A DNA stretch of 64,000 nucleotides from Vreelandella zhaodongensis. GTDB lineage: Bacteria > Pseudomonadota > Gammaproteobacteria > Pseudomonadales > Halomonadaceae. Shown piece by piece: positions 29,173 to 38,380 of the stretch. The stretch is from positions 186,001 through 250,000 of the forward strand of contig NZ_JACCDD010000001.1 of the NCBI RefSeq assembly GCF_013415115.1. Direction: 5' to 3'. Each line of letters starts with the position of its first letter. The stretch's first letter is position 1. A program made the translations under genes and the position numbers. A model generated the notes under the pieces. It made no database searches. It had not been told where the DNA came from and worked only from the letters and a program-made list of their open reading frames with translations.

Positions 29173-30195
29173 TCACAGCGGTGTTTTGCTTGTTCTGCCG
29201 GGCACCTCGCGCACTAGGCGAGGCATCAAGAAGCCTGGCAAATGCTCCAGCAGCTGGTTAACAAGCGCTTTGGCTTCTTCGTCGGGGACGTCAAAGTGGG
29301 CGGCGCCTTGCACAGGGTCGACCACATGCAGGTAGTAAGGCAGCACACCCGCTTCAAACAGGCGTTCTGAGAGAGCTGCCAGGGTGCTGACGTTATCGTT
29401 TATTCCCTGGAGCAACACGCTTTGGTTCAGCAGCGTGGCACCTGCTTGTTTTAAACGCGCGCAGGCATCGACGACCGCTTGGTCAATCTCGTTAGGGTGG
29501 TTGATATGTAGCACGACCACTTTTTGTAAGCGGGTGTTTGAGAGCCAGTGAAGTAGGGCACTGTCAACACGGTCAGGTATTACCACTGGTAAGCGCGTAT
29601 GTATGCGTAGCCGCTTAAGATGTGGAATGCTGTCTAGCTGCTTAACAAGCCACGCTAATTGCCGGTCGTTAGCGGCTAGTGGGTCGCCACCGGAAAGAAT
29701 CGCTTCGTGAATGGTATTATCGGCGTGCAGGTAGTCAAGCGCCTCTTGCCATTGAACTCTGGAAGGTGTGTTTTCGCTGTAAGGGAAGTGGCGGCGAAAA
29801 CAGTAGCGACAGTTAATCGCGCAGGCAGGGCTAGCGATCAGCAACACCCTGTTTGCGTACTTATGAATCAGCCCTTTAGCGGGCTGGTGACTGGCTTCTT
29901 CAAGGGGGTCGGTAACGTAGCCAGGTGGTGTCAGCGTTTCATCCTCAACGGGAAGTACTTGGCGTAGCAGCGGGTCGCTCGGGTCGTTGGGTTTTATACG
30001 CCTTAGATAGGCGTCAGGCACACAGATGTCAAACAGTTGATGTCCGGCAAACGCGCCAGGTAACCACTGATTGCTCAAGCCCAGGCGTTGGCAAAGAGCC
30101 GCGGGGTCGCGGATCGCCTGGGAAAGCTGTTGTTGCCATGAGGCAGTTGTCTGGTCAGGTGTGTGCTGACCAGCAATAATGATGTTCTCCTGCAA
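29173..30195 (-). CDS. epmB: EF-P beta-lysylation protein EpmB (lysine 2,3-aminomutase-like radical SAM enzyme)
   Basis: 340 residues from TTG 30195. This start is chosen because AAGGAGG lies six bases upstream and the resulting N-terminus has the family's length; an ATG at 30219 would put that ribosome site inside the gene. The radical SAM cluster motif CRYCFRRHFPY (CxxxCxxC with preceding CAINC, about residue 110) and GGDPLAAND are intact. The PLP lysine region is at the C-terminal part. It converts alpha-lysine to beta-lysine for attachment to elongation factor P. It is divergent from efp, with epmA just beyond. Confidence 0.92.
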   Translation of the reverse strand: MQENIIIAGQHTPDQTTASWQQQLSQAIRDPAALCQRLGLSNQWLPGAFAGHQLFDICVPDAYLRRIKPNDPSDPLLRQVLPVEDETLTPPGYVTDPLEEASHQPAKGLIHKYANRVLLIASPACAINCRYCFRRHFPYSENTPSRVQWQEALDYLHADNTIHEAILSGGDPLAANDRQLAWLVKQLDSIPHLKRLRIHTRLPVVIPDRVDSALLHWLSNTRLQKVVVLHINHPNEIDQAVVDACARLKQAGATLLNQSVLLQGINDNVSTLAALSERLFEAGVLPYYLHVVDPVQGAAHFDVPDEEAKALVNQLLEHLPGFLMPRLVREVPGRTSKTPL

Positions 30196-30299
30196 AAAAG
30201 CCCTCCTTCGGGTTATCATGCGCGCACTTATTCAAAGAACGATATAGCGAAGCGTGGCTTCGCGCATCACGCTACTGAAATAAAACATTGAGAGGCATT

Positions 30300-30866
30300 A
30301 TGGCGAACTATTCTACCAATGAATTCAAGAGCGGTTTAAAAGTAATGCTCGACGGCGATCCTTGTGCGATTGTGGAGAACGAGCTAGTAAAGCCGGGCAA
30401 AGGTCAGGCGTTTAACCGCGTTAAGCTGCGTAACCTGATGACCGGTCGTGTTGGCGAGCGGACTTTCAAGTCTGGCGACTCGTTAGAAGGTGCTGATGTC
30501 ATGGATTTAGAGATGGAATATCTCTACACCGACGGCGACATGTGGCACTTTATGAAGACTGATGGTTCCTTCGAGCAGTACGCTGTGGAAAAGAAAGCGT
30601 TGGGTGATACCGAAAAATGGCTGAAGGAGCAGGTGCCTTATATTATTACCCTGTGGAACGATAAGGCGATTTCTGTCACGCCGCCCAATTTTATTGAGCT
30701 GGAAGTCGTAGAAACTGACCCTGGTTTGAAAGGTGATACGGCCCAAGGCGGCTCCAAACCTGCGACGCTGTCGTCGGGTGCTGTGGTACGCGTACCGCTG
30801 TTTATCAATCAGGGGGAGGTACTGAAAATCGATACGCGTTCTGGTGACTACGTTTCTCGGGCATAA
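30300..30866 (+). CDS. efp: Elongation factor P
   Basis: 188 residues from ATG 30300, with a GAGAGG ribosome site; a TTG at 30288 is rejected. Three beta-barrel domains are expected. The modified lysine is Lys34 in the [11 protein letters not shown] loop, at the position seen in E. coli. The C-terminal [20 protein letters not shown] is the standard end. EF-P enters the ribosomal E site and relieves stalling at polyproline stretches, which needs beta-lysylation of Lys34 by EpmA/EpmB. Both modification genes are immediate neighbours, which supports the beta-lysine form over rhamnosylation. Confidence 0.97.
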   Translation: MANYSTNEFKSGLKVMLDGDPCAIVENELVKPGKGQAFNRVKLRNLMTGRVGERTFKSGDSLEGADVMDLEMEYLYTDGDMWHFMKTDGSFEQYAVEKKALGDTEKWLKEQVPYIITLWNDKAISVTPPNFIELEVVETDPGLKGDTAQGGSKPATLSSGAVVRVPLFINQGEVLKIDTRSGDYVSRA

Positions 30867-30967
30867 ACGTCGTTTAATTAGCCGTGTCGAGCGAGCAGCG
30901 CACTATTTTGCTATCTATAAAGCCACGTGATGACCATGCGTGGCTTTATTATGTTGGAGAGACTCTA

Positions 30968-31948
30968 ATGACGGCTAATTGGCAGCCTGTGGCAAGCATT
31001 GAAACGCTGCGCGAGCGTGCGCGCTTAATCGCTTCCGTACGCACTTTTTTTGTTGAGCGAGGTGTGCTGGAGGTGGAAACGCCGGTGTTAGGGCAGGGCG
31101 GTAGCACCGATGTACATCTAGTATCGCTTGCTACCCTGGCGCGTACTGATAAAGGCCAGCGTAGGCTCTGGCTGCAAACCTCGCCCGAGTTTCATATGAA
31201 GCGCTTGTTAGCGGCAGGCAGTGGGCCAATTTTTCAACTGGCCAGAAGTTTCCGTGATGGTGAAGTGGGGGCACGTCACAATATCGAGTTCACCATGCTT
31301 GAATGGTATCGCCCTGGGTTCTCCTTGGCGGAATTGATTGATGAAACCACCACGCTGGTTGCCAACATACTGCCGAGCTTTGCAGGCCCCGTGGTTCACT
31401 ACCGCTACCGAGAGCTGTTCCATACCTACTTAGCGGTAGACCCGTTTACTACATCGCTCGATAACCTGCGTGCCTTGGCCGCAGAGCGTGGCCAAATGTC
31501 GACTCATGCGTTGGCAGAAGAGGGGCGTGATACTTGCCTCGACCTGTTAATGAGCATGGTCATTGAGCCGCAGCTTGGCCAGCACGAGCTGAGTGTTGTG
31601 GTGGATTACCCCGCCAGCCAAGCAGCCTTGGCGCGTCGTCATCAGGATGCAGACGGTGAATGGGTAGCCTCTCGTTTTGAGCTTTATCTCAACGGCATTG
31701 AGCTGGCAAATGGCTATGATGAGTTGATTGATGCAGACGAGCAGCGGTCGCGCTTTGACAATGATAACGCCGAGCGCCGCCGGTTAGGGTTGCCGGAAGT
31801 GGAGTGTGATGAGCAGCTGCTAGCAGCGCTGCAACACGGAATGCCGGAAAGTGCTGGGGTCGCACTGGGTCTGGATCGTCTTATTCAGCTGGCACTGGGC
31901 AAAGCACGCCTGGAAGACGTGCTCACATTCTCAACGCCTAATTGCTAG
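30968..31948 (+). CDS. epmA: Elongation factor P beta-lysine ligase EpmA (PoxA/GenX)
   Basis: 326 residues from ATG 30968; the in-frame sequence back to 30884 is not family-like. It resembles the catalytic core of class II lysyl-tRNA synthetase without the anticodon-binding domain: ETPVLGQGGSTDVHL (motif 1 region), FHMKRLLAAGSGPIFQLARSFRDGE (motif 2) and SAGVALGLDRLIQLALG (motif 3). It attaches beta-lysine to Lys34 of EF-P. It is 101 bases downstream of efp on the same strand, probably in one unit. Truncated LysRS length fits the family (325). Confidence 0.95.
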   Translation: MTANWQPVASIETLRERARLIASVRTFFVERGVLEVETPVLGQGGSTDVHLVSLATLARTDKGQRRLWLQTSPEFHMKRLLAAGSGPIFQLARSFRDGEVGARHNIEFTMLEWYRPGFSLAELIDETTTLVANILPSFAGPVVHYRYRELFHTYLAVDPFTTSLDNLRALAAERGQMSTHALAEEGRDTCLDLLMSMVIEPQLGQHELSVVVDYPASQAALARRHQDADGEWVASRFELYLNGIELANGYDELIDADEQRSRFDNDNAERRRLGLPEVECDEQLLAALQHGMPESAGVALGLDRLIQLALGKARLEDVLTFSTPNC

Positions 31949-31965
31949 CGGTGATAGTTGGCCTG

Positions 31966-32799
31966 TTAAGGTTCGCCTAGAGGTTGGCCCATCTGAACCT
32001 TGGCACCCAGCGGATTGTCTTCAAAAGCCACCGGCTTGGCAAAGCACATCACTACGGTTGAACCAAGCTTGAAGCGACCCATTTCAGCGCCTTTTTCAAG
32101 TGTGATCGGCTGTCCGAAACGCATGCGCTGGGGATGACCGGAAAGCGGTGTTACTTGCCCTGCCCAGGTGGTCTCGATAGCCGCCACAATCATTGCGCCA
32201 ACTAATACCATGGCCATTGGGCCGTGCTCAGTATCGAAAATACATACCAAACGCTCGTTACGGGCAAACAGGCCTGGCACGTAGTTGGCGGTTGCCTGGT
32301 TGACCGAAAAGAGCCGACCAGGCACGTAGATCATTTCCCGCAACGTACCGGTAACTGGCATATGCACGCGGTGGTAATCACGCGGTGAAAGATAAACCGT
32401 TGCGAAACTACCGCCCATAAACTCTTCGGCTAGCGTGCTGTCGCCTCCCAGTAGGGTTTGGGCAGAAAACGTGTGGCCTTTCGCCTGCACCAACTGGCCT
32501 GCCTGCAAGCGCCCGAATTGGGAAAGAGTACCGTCCGCGGGGCTCAGTAAGCCTTCGCCCAGCGGGCGGGCATCTGCTTTTAAGGCGCGGGTAAAAAAGT
32601 CGTTAAAGGTCGCATAGGCGGTAGGGTCTGGCTCCAGCGCTTGGCTCATGTCGACGTCAAAGCGCTTAATGAACGCCTTAATGATGGTGTTTTTCACCCA
32701 CGGGCTACCGCACTGAGCGACCTTACCCGTCAACCGCGAAAGCGCGTGGTGTGGCAGGGGGTACTGAATTAAGGAGAATGCTTTTTGGGAAAGAGTCAC
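31966..32799 (-). CDS. psd: Phosphatidylserine decarboxylase proenzyme
   Basis: 277 residues from GTG 32799. The self-cleavage site LGST is at about residues 245-248; cleavage leaves Ser247 as the pyruvoyl group. The catalytic Asp and His regions (LSPADGTLS and [12 protein letters not shown]) are intact. It makes phosphatidylethanolamine at the inner membrane. Nine bases separate it from the upstream sulfurtransferase gene, and the same pair order is known in Pseudomonas. The GTG start is preceded by a moderate GAGAAG site. Confidence 0.96.
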   Translation of the reverse strand: MTLSQKAFSLIQYPLPHHALSRLTGKVAQCGSPWVKNTIIKAFIKRFDVDMSQALEPDPTAYATFNDFFTRALKADARPLGEGLLSPADGTLSQFGRLQAGQLVQAKGHTFSAQTLLGGDSTLAEEFMGGSFATVYLSPRDYHRVHMPVTGTLREMIYVPGRLFSVNQATANYVPGLFARNERLVCIFDTEHGPMAMVLVGAMIVAAIETTWAGQVTPLSGHPQRMRFGQPITLEKGAEMGRFKLGSTVVMCFAKPVAFEDNPLGAKVQMGQPLGEP

Positions 32800-32808
32800 T
32801 GTCGTATT

Positions 32809-33651
32809 TCACTTCTCAATCGGTGTATCGTCACGGTTGCCCCATTCACCCCAGGAGCCCGCATAGCCGCGCATATTAAAGCCCAATGCTTTGCCGACAA
32901 GCCATGTAAAGCTGCTGCGATGATGGCTTTGGCAATGAGTGGCAATTTCCATCTCGGGCGTTAGGCCGAGCGCACCTAGTTCAGTGATCAGTTCAGCGTA
33001 ATCGCGGATGCGCAGTGCGCGGTTGCGATCCATGGCGTCTAGCCAATCCATATTGACGGCGCCTGGGATATGACCAAGATGCTTATTATTGCCTCTTTCG
33101 CCATCGAATTCGCCTTTGGAGCGAGCGTCCCATATGGCGAACTGCTTATCATCGAGCTTTTGTTTGATTTCGTCGCAGGTGATTAAGGTGTGCGGGTTGA
33201 GAATCTCTGCGTGGTACTCGCTTGGCGTCGGCGCTGTAGGCTCGGTGCTCTGTTCCAGGCCGGCGTCTCTCCATGCATGGATGCCGCCATTCAAATAGGA
33301 GTAGCGGGTATGGCCAACCAGATCCAGTGTCCAGAGCAAGCGTGCCGCCCAGCCGCCACCTTCATCATCGTAAGCGACGATGTGAGTATCGCGAGTGACC
33401 CCCAGCGCGCTAAATAGCTGCGAGAGAAACTCAACGGTTGGTACATCGTTGGGCACAGGTCCTTCGCCACGCATTAGGTAACGAAAATCAAGGTAGATGG
33501 CGCCCGGCACATGACCCTGGCGATAGCTATCGCCATTGGCTGGTACATCGATAATCAGCAGTTGCGGATCATTCAGGTGCTCTTGAAGCTGCTCGGGCTC
33601 AACAATCAGCGGCAGCAGATTGGTTTCCGATGAATGGCTAGCGGTGCTCAT
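32809..33651 (-). CDS. rhdA: Thiosulfate sulfurtransferase, two-domain rhodanese (RhdA-like)
   Basis: 280 residues from ATG 33651 with AGGGAA upstream; earlier in-frame codons to 33693 are outside the usual family start. There are two rhodanese domains (about 20-130 and 150-275). The second carries the active cysteine, about residue 240, in a CQSHHRS loop, nearly the CQTHHR loop described for Azotobacter vinelandii RhdA and unlike the CGSGVTA type of mercaptopyruvate sulfurtransferases. It should move sulfane sulfur from thiosulfate to an acceptor such as cyanide or a protein thiol. It is cytosolic and likely co-transcribed with psd. A MITE-like element lies in its upstream region. Confidence 0.9.
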   Translation of the reverse strand: MSTASHSSETNLLPLIVEPEQLQEHLNDPQLLIIDVPANGDSYRQGHVPGAIYLDFRYLMRGEGPVPNDVPTVEFLSQLFSALGVTRDTHIVAYDDEGGGWAARLLWTLDLVGHTRYSYLNGGIHAWRDAGLEQSTEPTAPTPSEYHAEILNPHTLITCDEIKQKLDDKQFAIWDARSKGEFDGERGNNKHLGHIPGAVNMDWLDAMDRNRALRIRDYAELITELGALGLTPEMEIATHCQSHHRSSFTWLVGKALGFNMRGYAGSWGEWGNRDDTPIEK

Positions 33652-33708
33652 TGACAGTTCCCTATGCTTGGCAATTGATATATCAGGCATCAAGCTAATA
33701 AAAATTAT

Positions 33709-33848
33709 GGAACCTCTGATTAACTATTACGCTTGACCATACTGCGTTAAAAATCGCCTCAAAATGCTCATTTACACCCCGTAAACTGCGCTTTATCGTT
33801 GATTTTTGCCTTGTCTGGTCTGCGCTCATCACATTAATCAGAGGCACC
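33709..33848. mobile_element. MITE-like element with terminal inverted repeats and 4-bp target duplication
   Basis: 140 bp bounded by GGAACCTCTGATTAA (33709-33723) and, inverted, GGTGCCTCTGATTAA (33848-33834); 13 of 15 positions match. TTAT flanks both sides (33705-33708 and 33849-33852), as expected for a target duplication. The inside can fold: AAAAATC (33749-33755) with GATTTTT (33801-33807), and TTTAC/GTAAA around 33771-33785. No coding frame is present, so a transposase elsewhere would be needed to move it. It abuts the rsgA stop codon and lies 57 bases upstream of the sulfurtransferase start. Confidence 0.75.
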
Positions 33849-34868
33849 TTATGCGTTTAAGCTATCGAGAATGCGTCGATAGCTGGCAAAACGTTCTGGA
33901 TGAATCTTGCCTGCCTCGACTGCTTCGAGTAAAGCGCAGCCCGGCTCGTTACGATGGCGGCAATCTCGGAAGCGGCAGTGGCCAATAAATGGATGAAACT
34001 CGATAAACCCGTCAGTGACCTCCTGCTCATCAAGGTGGATCAAGCCAAACTCACGAATACCGGGGGAGTCAATGAGCTCGCCGTCAGTCACTTCATCACT
34101 GCTCATCGCATAAAGCCGAGCGGTGGTGGTGGTGTGAGTGCCTTTGCGCGAATCCTCAGACAATGCGCCAATGCGCAAGGTTTCATCGGGGAGCAACAGA
34201 TCAATCAGTGATGATTTGCCAACGCCACTCTGGCCGACAAACACCGATGTTCGGCCCTCAAGCTGCTGGCGCAGTTCATCTAAGCCAGCTTCATTGGCGG
34301 TGGTGGTGCGAACTACGGTGTAGCCCAAAGACCGGTAGCGCTCAAGCAATTGTCCCAATTTGCCGCCATCTTCTGGCAGCAGGTCGGTTTTGTTGAGCAC
34401 CAGTACCGGTGCAATACCTGTTGCTTCGGCAGCAACCAAGTAGCGGTCAATTAGATTCGGGTGGGGGGCGGGTTCTACCGCAAATACGATCAGCAATTGA
34501 TCGATGTTGGCCGCCACAGGCTTTAGCTGCCCCCGTGGGTCTGGGCGCTTAAGTACGCTGTCGCGCTCTTCGCGGGCCACGACGACGCCAGAACCATCCT
34601 GGCCTGCCCGCCAGATCACCCGGTCGCCGGTGACTAAGCCGTCTAGGTTGGCGCGAAGGTGGCAGCGCACAGGCGTGCCATCCGCATCGCGCACTTCTAG
34701 TGTTCGACCGAAGTGAGCCATTACCCGGCCCGGTTGTTCGGCCCCATATTCGCCAGCGGCGAGCTTTTCAGCGTCTTTCACATCGCGCTTTTCAGCACGT
34801 TGAGCACGTTCCGCCTGGACTTTATCGACTCGCCATTGCTGCTGGCGACTTAATTTACGTTTGCTCAT
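33849..34868 (-). CDS. rsgA: Ribosome small-subunit GTPase RsgA
   Basis: 339 residues from ATG 34868 (MSKRKLSRQQQWRV, as in E. coli), with AGG at a workable distance; a GTG two codons earlier is possible. An OB-fold domain precedes a circularly permuted GTPase in which G4 (VLNKTDLL) comes before G1 (VGQSGVGKSS) and G3 (LIDSPGIREFG). A C-terminal zinc finger has the CRFRDCRHRNEPGC pattern. It assists late maturation of the 30S subunit. Its TAA stop lies within the TTAT duplication of the MITE-like element; the stop would have existed before the insertion, so the protein should be unchanged. Confidence 0.96.
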   Translation of the reverse strand: MSKRKLSRQQQWRVDKVQAERAQRAEKRDVKDAEKLAAGEYGAEQPGRVMAHFGRTLEVRDADGTPVRCHLRANLDGLVTGDRVIWRAGQDGSGVVVAREERDSVLKRPDPRGQLKPVAANIDQLLIVFAVEPAPHPNLIDRYLVAAEATGIAPVLVLNKTDLLPEDGGKLGQLLERYRSLGYTVVRTTTANEAGLDELRQQLEGRTSVFVGQSGVGKSSLIDLLLPDETLRIGALSEDSRKGTHTTTTARLYAMSSDEVTDGELIDSPGIREFGLIHLDEQEVTDGFIEFHPFIGHCRFRDCRHRNEPGCALLEAVEAGKIHPERFASYRRILDSLNA

Positions 34869-35017
34869 GACCACCTGATGCTCGGTACAATAGAGGCATT
34901 GTACTCACCTGGACAGTCTACTGTCCTGTGTTGGGTGCTGGTTAGGGCAATATAAGCCACACTTTTTCTACTCAAATCGCCGTGTTAAGTGGCGGCACTG
35001 GTCAAGGAATGAATGTA

Positions 35018-35611
35018 ATGAGCGAACAAACTGCTGACAACGTTACCCCGCGCGATGATTTGCTGGTGTGGATAGACTTGGAAATGACCGGCCTGGATCC
35101 TAACAAAGAGCGCATCATCGAGGTGGCAACGCTGATTACCGATGCTGATTTAAACGTCGTAGCGGAAGGGCCGGTAATTGCTGTTAAGCAGCCCGATAGC
35201 CAGTTGGCGCAAATGGATGAGTGGAATCAGAAAACCCATGGGGAGAGCGGGCTGGTGGCGCGTGTTAAAGCAAGCAAGGTGTCTACCGCTGAGGCCGAGC
35301 AGCAAACGCTCGATTTCCTGCGTCACTACGTCGTGTCTGGCTCTTCGCCGATGTGCGGCAATAGCATCCACCAGGATCGGCGTTTTTTAGAGCGTGAGAT
35401 GCCTGCACTGCTCAACTTTTTCCATTACCGCAACCTCGACGTGTCTACGTTGAAGGAAGTGGCGAAGCGCTGGAATCCAGGTGCTCTGGCGGGCTTTAGT
35501 AAACGCAACGTACATTTAGCGATGGACGATATTAAGGAGTCAATCGCCGAGCTGGCTCATTACCGGAGTACCTTTTTACGCGTTGACCAGCGCAGCGACG
35601 AAGAGGAGTAA
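35018..35611 (+). CDS. orn: Oligoribonuclease
   Basis: 197 residues from ATG 35018 (MSEQTAD), with AAGGA about nine bases upstream; ATG 35009 is too close to that site. DEDDh exonuclease: [11 protein letters not shown] gives the first Asp and Glu, [17 protein letters not shown] the second Asp, and [11 protein letters not shown] the His and last Asp. It degrades 2-5-nucleotide RNA fragments and pGpG, so it also drains cyclic-di-GMP breakdown. A short N-terminal extension of about 14 residues compared with E. coli (181). It is divergent from rsgA, the conserved arrangement. Confidence 0.96.
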   Translation: MSEQTADNVTPRDDLLVWIDLEMTGLDPNKERIIEVATLITDADLNVVAEGPVIAVKQPDSQLAQMDEWNQKTHGESGLVARVKASKVSTAEAEQQTLDFLRHYVVSGSSPMCGNSIHQDRRFLEREMPALLNFFHYRNLDVSTLKEVAKRWNPGALAGFSKRNVHLAMDDIKESIAELAHYRSTFLRVDQRSDEEE

Positions 35612-35653
35612 GGCGGTTAAGGAGGTTGTTAAGAAAGCGGCGAAGAAAAGTGA

Positions 35654-36766
35654 TTAAGAGGCGTCAGTGGCAATTCTCGCCCCGCGCTTGAGGCGTTGTT
35701 CCTCAAGCGCCCAGATAACGTGTTCACGCACTAAGGTACTGGGGTAGGCTCTTCGTGCCCATAAAGCAGCTTCAACCGCGCCGCTCCAGGGTGCATTGCC
35801 TAGGCCGACCGCGATATTACGCAGCCAGCGTTCGTAGCCAATACGCCGGATGGGGCTGCCAGCGGTTTTATCCAAAAACTCGTCTTCGCCCCAGGCAAAC
35901 AGGCTTAAGAGGTCAGCGCGATCAAGATCATGGCGTGGCGCAAAATCAGCTTCTTGGGTGGTTCGGGTAAAGCGAGTGAATGGGCACACTAGCTGGCAGT
36001 CATCGCACCCGTAAATGCGATTACCCATGGCACGGCGAAACTCAACAGGAATTGCACCATGCAGCTCAATAGTGAGGTAGGAAACGCACTTGCGAGAATC
36101 GACGACTTTGTCATCCACAATGGCCCCCGTGGGGCAGGCGGTGCGGCAAGCGCTGCAGCTGCCACAGTGCTCTTGAGCAAACGGCGCGTCAACAGGCAGT
36201 GGTAGGTCGGTATACAGCTCACCCAGGAAAAACAGCGAGCCTGCTTTGGGATTGAGCAGCATGGCGTTTTTTCCAAACCAGCCAAGGCCCGCTTTTTGCG
36301 CTAAGGCGCGTTCCATAACGGGGGCAGAGTCCACAAACGCGCGATAACCAAATGCGCCGACTTCCTGCTCGATATTTTTAGCTAACTGCGCCAACCGTTT
36401 GCGCATTAATTTATGATAGTCGCGCCCCAGCGCGTAGCGTGACACATAGCCGCGGCTAGGTTGGCCAAGTATTTTTGCACTTTCGACCTCAGCGGGCAGA
36501 TAATCCATCCGCACGCTAATCACTCGTTGAGTGCCCGGTTCGAGCTCTTCCGGTCGGGTGCGCTTAGTACCATGTTTAGCCATAAAACCCATCTCACCGT
36601 GGTAGCCTTTAGCAAGCCAGGTGTTCAGGTGCGCTTCATGGGCCGCTAGCTGGGTATCTGTAATGCCTACTTGTTGAAAGCCCAGCTCACGGCCCCAGGT
36701 TTTGACTAGGTCCGCAAGGCGCGTTAGCTCATCATCAGATAGTGAAAAGGTGGTGGAATTTTGCAT
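35654..36766 (-). CDS. queG: Epoxyqueuosine reductase QueG
   Basis: 370 residues from ATG 36766; the ribosome site is weak. Two 4Fe-4S motifs: CGSCSACRTACPTGAI (about residue 195) and CDDCQLVCPF (about residue 252). The N-terminal cobalamin-binding portion includes YHGEMGFMAKH. A C-terminal HEAT-like helical part (AVEAALWARRAYPSTLVREHVIWAL) is present. It reduces epoxyqueuosine to queuosine in tRNA, the last step of that wobble modification, and requires cobalamin. It is divergent from nnr. The cobalamin adenosyltransferase at 50151 is consistent with cobalamin use by this organism. Confidence 0.95.
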   Translation of the reverse strand: MQNSTTFSLSDDELTRLADLVKTWGRELGFQQVGITDTQLAAHEAHLNTWLAKGYHGEMGFMAKHGTKRTRPEELEPGTQRVISVRMDYLPAEVESAKILGQPSRGYVSRYALGRDYHKLMRKRLAQLAKNIEQEVGAFGYRAFVDSAPVMERALAQKAGLGWFGKNAMLLNPKAGSLFFLGELYTDLPLPVDAPFAQEHCGSCSACRTACPTGAIVDDKVVDSRKCVSYLTIELHGAIPVEFRRAMGNRIYGCDDCQLVCPFTRFTRTTQEADFAPRHDLDRADLLSLFAWGEDEFLDKTAGSPIRRIGYERWLRNIAVGLGNAPWSGAVEAALWARRAYPSTLVREHVIWALEEQRLKRGARIATDAS

Positions 36767-36878
36767 GGTGAATCAACGGTAGCGCGTTAAGCGCGCTATG
36801 CTAACGCATTAGCCTCCATCACAACATGCTGCTATGTGCATCAGCAAGGCGGCCTCAAACACATACTAAGGAGAGACC

Positions 36879-38369
36879 GTGTCCACGTTGAGTACTTCAT
36901 CGCTACGCCCCCTTTATACAGCGGCCCAAGTGCGTGAGCTTGATCGGCGCACTATTGCAGGGGGAATTGAGAGTTTTGCTCTAATGCAGCGAGCAGCCTC
37001 TAGCGCGTGGCACAGTTTCCGTTCTCGGTGGCCTCAGGCGCGCAGTGTGACGGTCCTGTGTGGTGGTGGTAATAACGGCGGTGATGGCCACGTTCTTGCT
37101 GCACTGGCAATGCAGTCAGGGCTTAAAGTGCAACGAATCTCGCTCAAGCCTTTACACGCGCTGCAAGGCGATGTTGCTCGGGCAGCTGAGCTAGCTACGG
37201 CGGCAGGTGTGGGCTTGGATGAGTGGCAGCCAAGTACTACGTTAACGGGTGAAGTAATTGTTGACGCGCTGTTGGGGACAGGGCTTGAGGGTGAGGTAAA
37301 GGGTGTTGTTCGACACATTATAGAGGCCATGAATGCGTCTCACCAGCCTGTGCTAGCACTGGATATTCCTTCGGGCATTTCGGCAGATACTGGCGCTGTG
37401 TTGGGGTTGGCCGTTGAGGCAGCCTGCACGGTAACGTTTATTGGTGATAAAATTGGTCTTCACACGGGCGATGCCCCTGCTTATACAGGCGAGATTGATT
37501 TTCGCCCGCTGGGCGTTAAGGCGCAGGCATTTTTTGATATTCCTCCCAACGCTTGGCGGTTGGATGATGATTTACTTGCAGAGGCCTTTACGCCGCGTTC
37601 ACGTATTAGTCATAAGGGCGATTTGGGTCATGTGCTGGTAATGGGGGGCGCGCCAGGCTTTGGTGGTGCGGCGCTGCTGGCTTCTCAAGCGGCAGCACGC
37701 CTGGGCGCCGGCAAAGTGAGTTTGGCGACATCTCCCGAGCATGTAGCCGCAAGCTTGGTGCGCTGCCCAGAAGTGATGGCACACGGCGTGCGTGGCGGCG
37801 CTGAGGCGAGCATGTTGCCCTCAACGGATGTGGTCGTGGTAGGGCCAGGGCTTGGGCAAGATGCTTGGGGGCAGGCAATTTTGCAGAGTGCCTTGCAATC
37901 GGAGCTGCCGTTGGTGGTTGATGCGGATGCGCTAAACTTATTGGCAAGTCGCTGGTCTGAGGTACGCCGTGACAACTGGGTGCTCACCCCGCATCCCGGA
38001 GAAGCGGCGAGATTACTAGGATGCTCGGTAGCAGACGTTCAGGCGGATCGGCCTGCTGCAGCTCGTGCGCTGCAGCGGGAGAGGGGGGGCGTAGTAATAC
38101 TCAAAGGGGCGGGCAGTTTAGTGGCTGGCCCCAGTGGTCTCGTGGTGTGTCCTTACGGAAACCCCGGTATGGCAAGTGGTGGTATGGGTGATGTGTTGAG
38201 TGGCATGTTGGGAACGCTGATAGCCCAAAATGACAGTCTGGAACTAGCTGCTTGGCTTGGGGTGATAGTGCATGCTCAGGCAGGCGATGACGCAGCTAAA
38301 AATGCGGGCGAGCGTGGCCTGCTGGCGAGCGATCTGGCATCCTATGCACGAGTATTAATTAACCCGTGA
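36879..38369 (+). CDS. nnr: Bifunctional NAD(P)H-hydrate epimerase / ADP-dependent dehydratase
   Basis: 496 residues from GTG 36879 with AAGGAGAG upstream. The N-terminal YjeF_N epimerase domain (about 1-215) has LCGGGNNGGDGHVLA and LDIPSGISADTG. The C-terminal ADP-dependent dehydratase domain (about 225-490) has ISHKGDLGHVLVMGGAPG, TPHPGEAARLL and NPGMASGGMGDVLSG. Together they repair hydrated NADH/NADPH. Its stop region touches tsaE, starting the long run through mutL. E. coli Nnr is of similar size (515). Confidence 0.96.
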   Translation: MSTLSTSSLRPLYTAAQVRELDRRTIAGGIESFALMQRAASSAWHSFRSRWPQARSVTVLCGGGNNGGDGHVLAALAMQSGLKVQRISLKPLHALQGDVARAAELATAAGVGLDEWQPSTTLTGEVIVDALLGTGLEGEVKGVVRHIIEAMNASHQPVLALDIPSGISADTGAVLGLAVEAACTVTFIGDKIGLHTGDAPAYTGEIDFRPLGVKAQAFFDIPPNAWRLDDDLLAEAFTPRSRISHKGDLGHVLVMGGAPGFGGAALLASQAAARLGAGKVSLATSPEHVAASLVRCPEVMAHGVRGGAEASMLPSTDVVVVGPGLGQDAWGQAILQSALQSELPLVVDADALNLLASRWSEVRRDNWVLTPHPGEAARLLGCSVADVQADRPAAARALQRERGGVVILKGAGSLVAGPSGLVVCPYGNPGMASGGMGDVLSGMLGTLIAQNDSLELAAWLGVIVHAQAGDDAAKNAGERGLLASDLASYARVLINP

Positions 38370-38380
38370 AGGCGGCCTAC

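Noticed and set aside
33849..33852. MITE insertion changing the rsgA C-terminus
   Set aside because: The TTAT duplication itself contains the TAA stop, so the original stop would have been the same.
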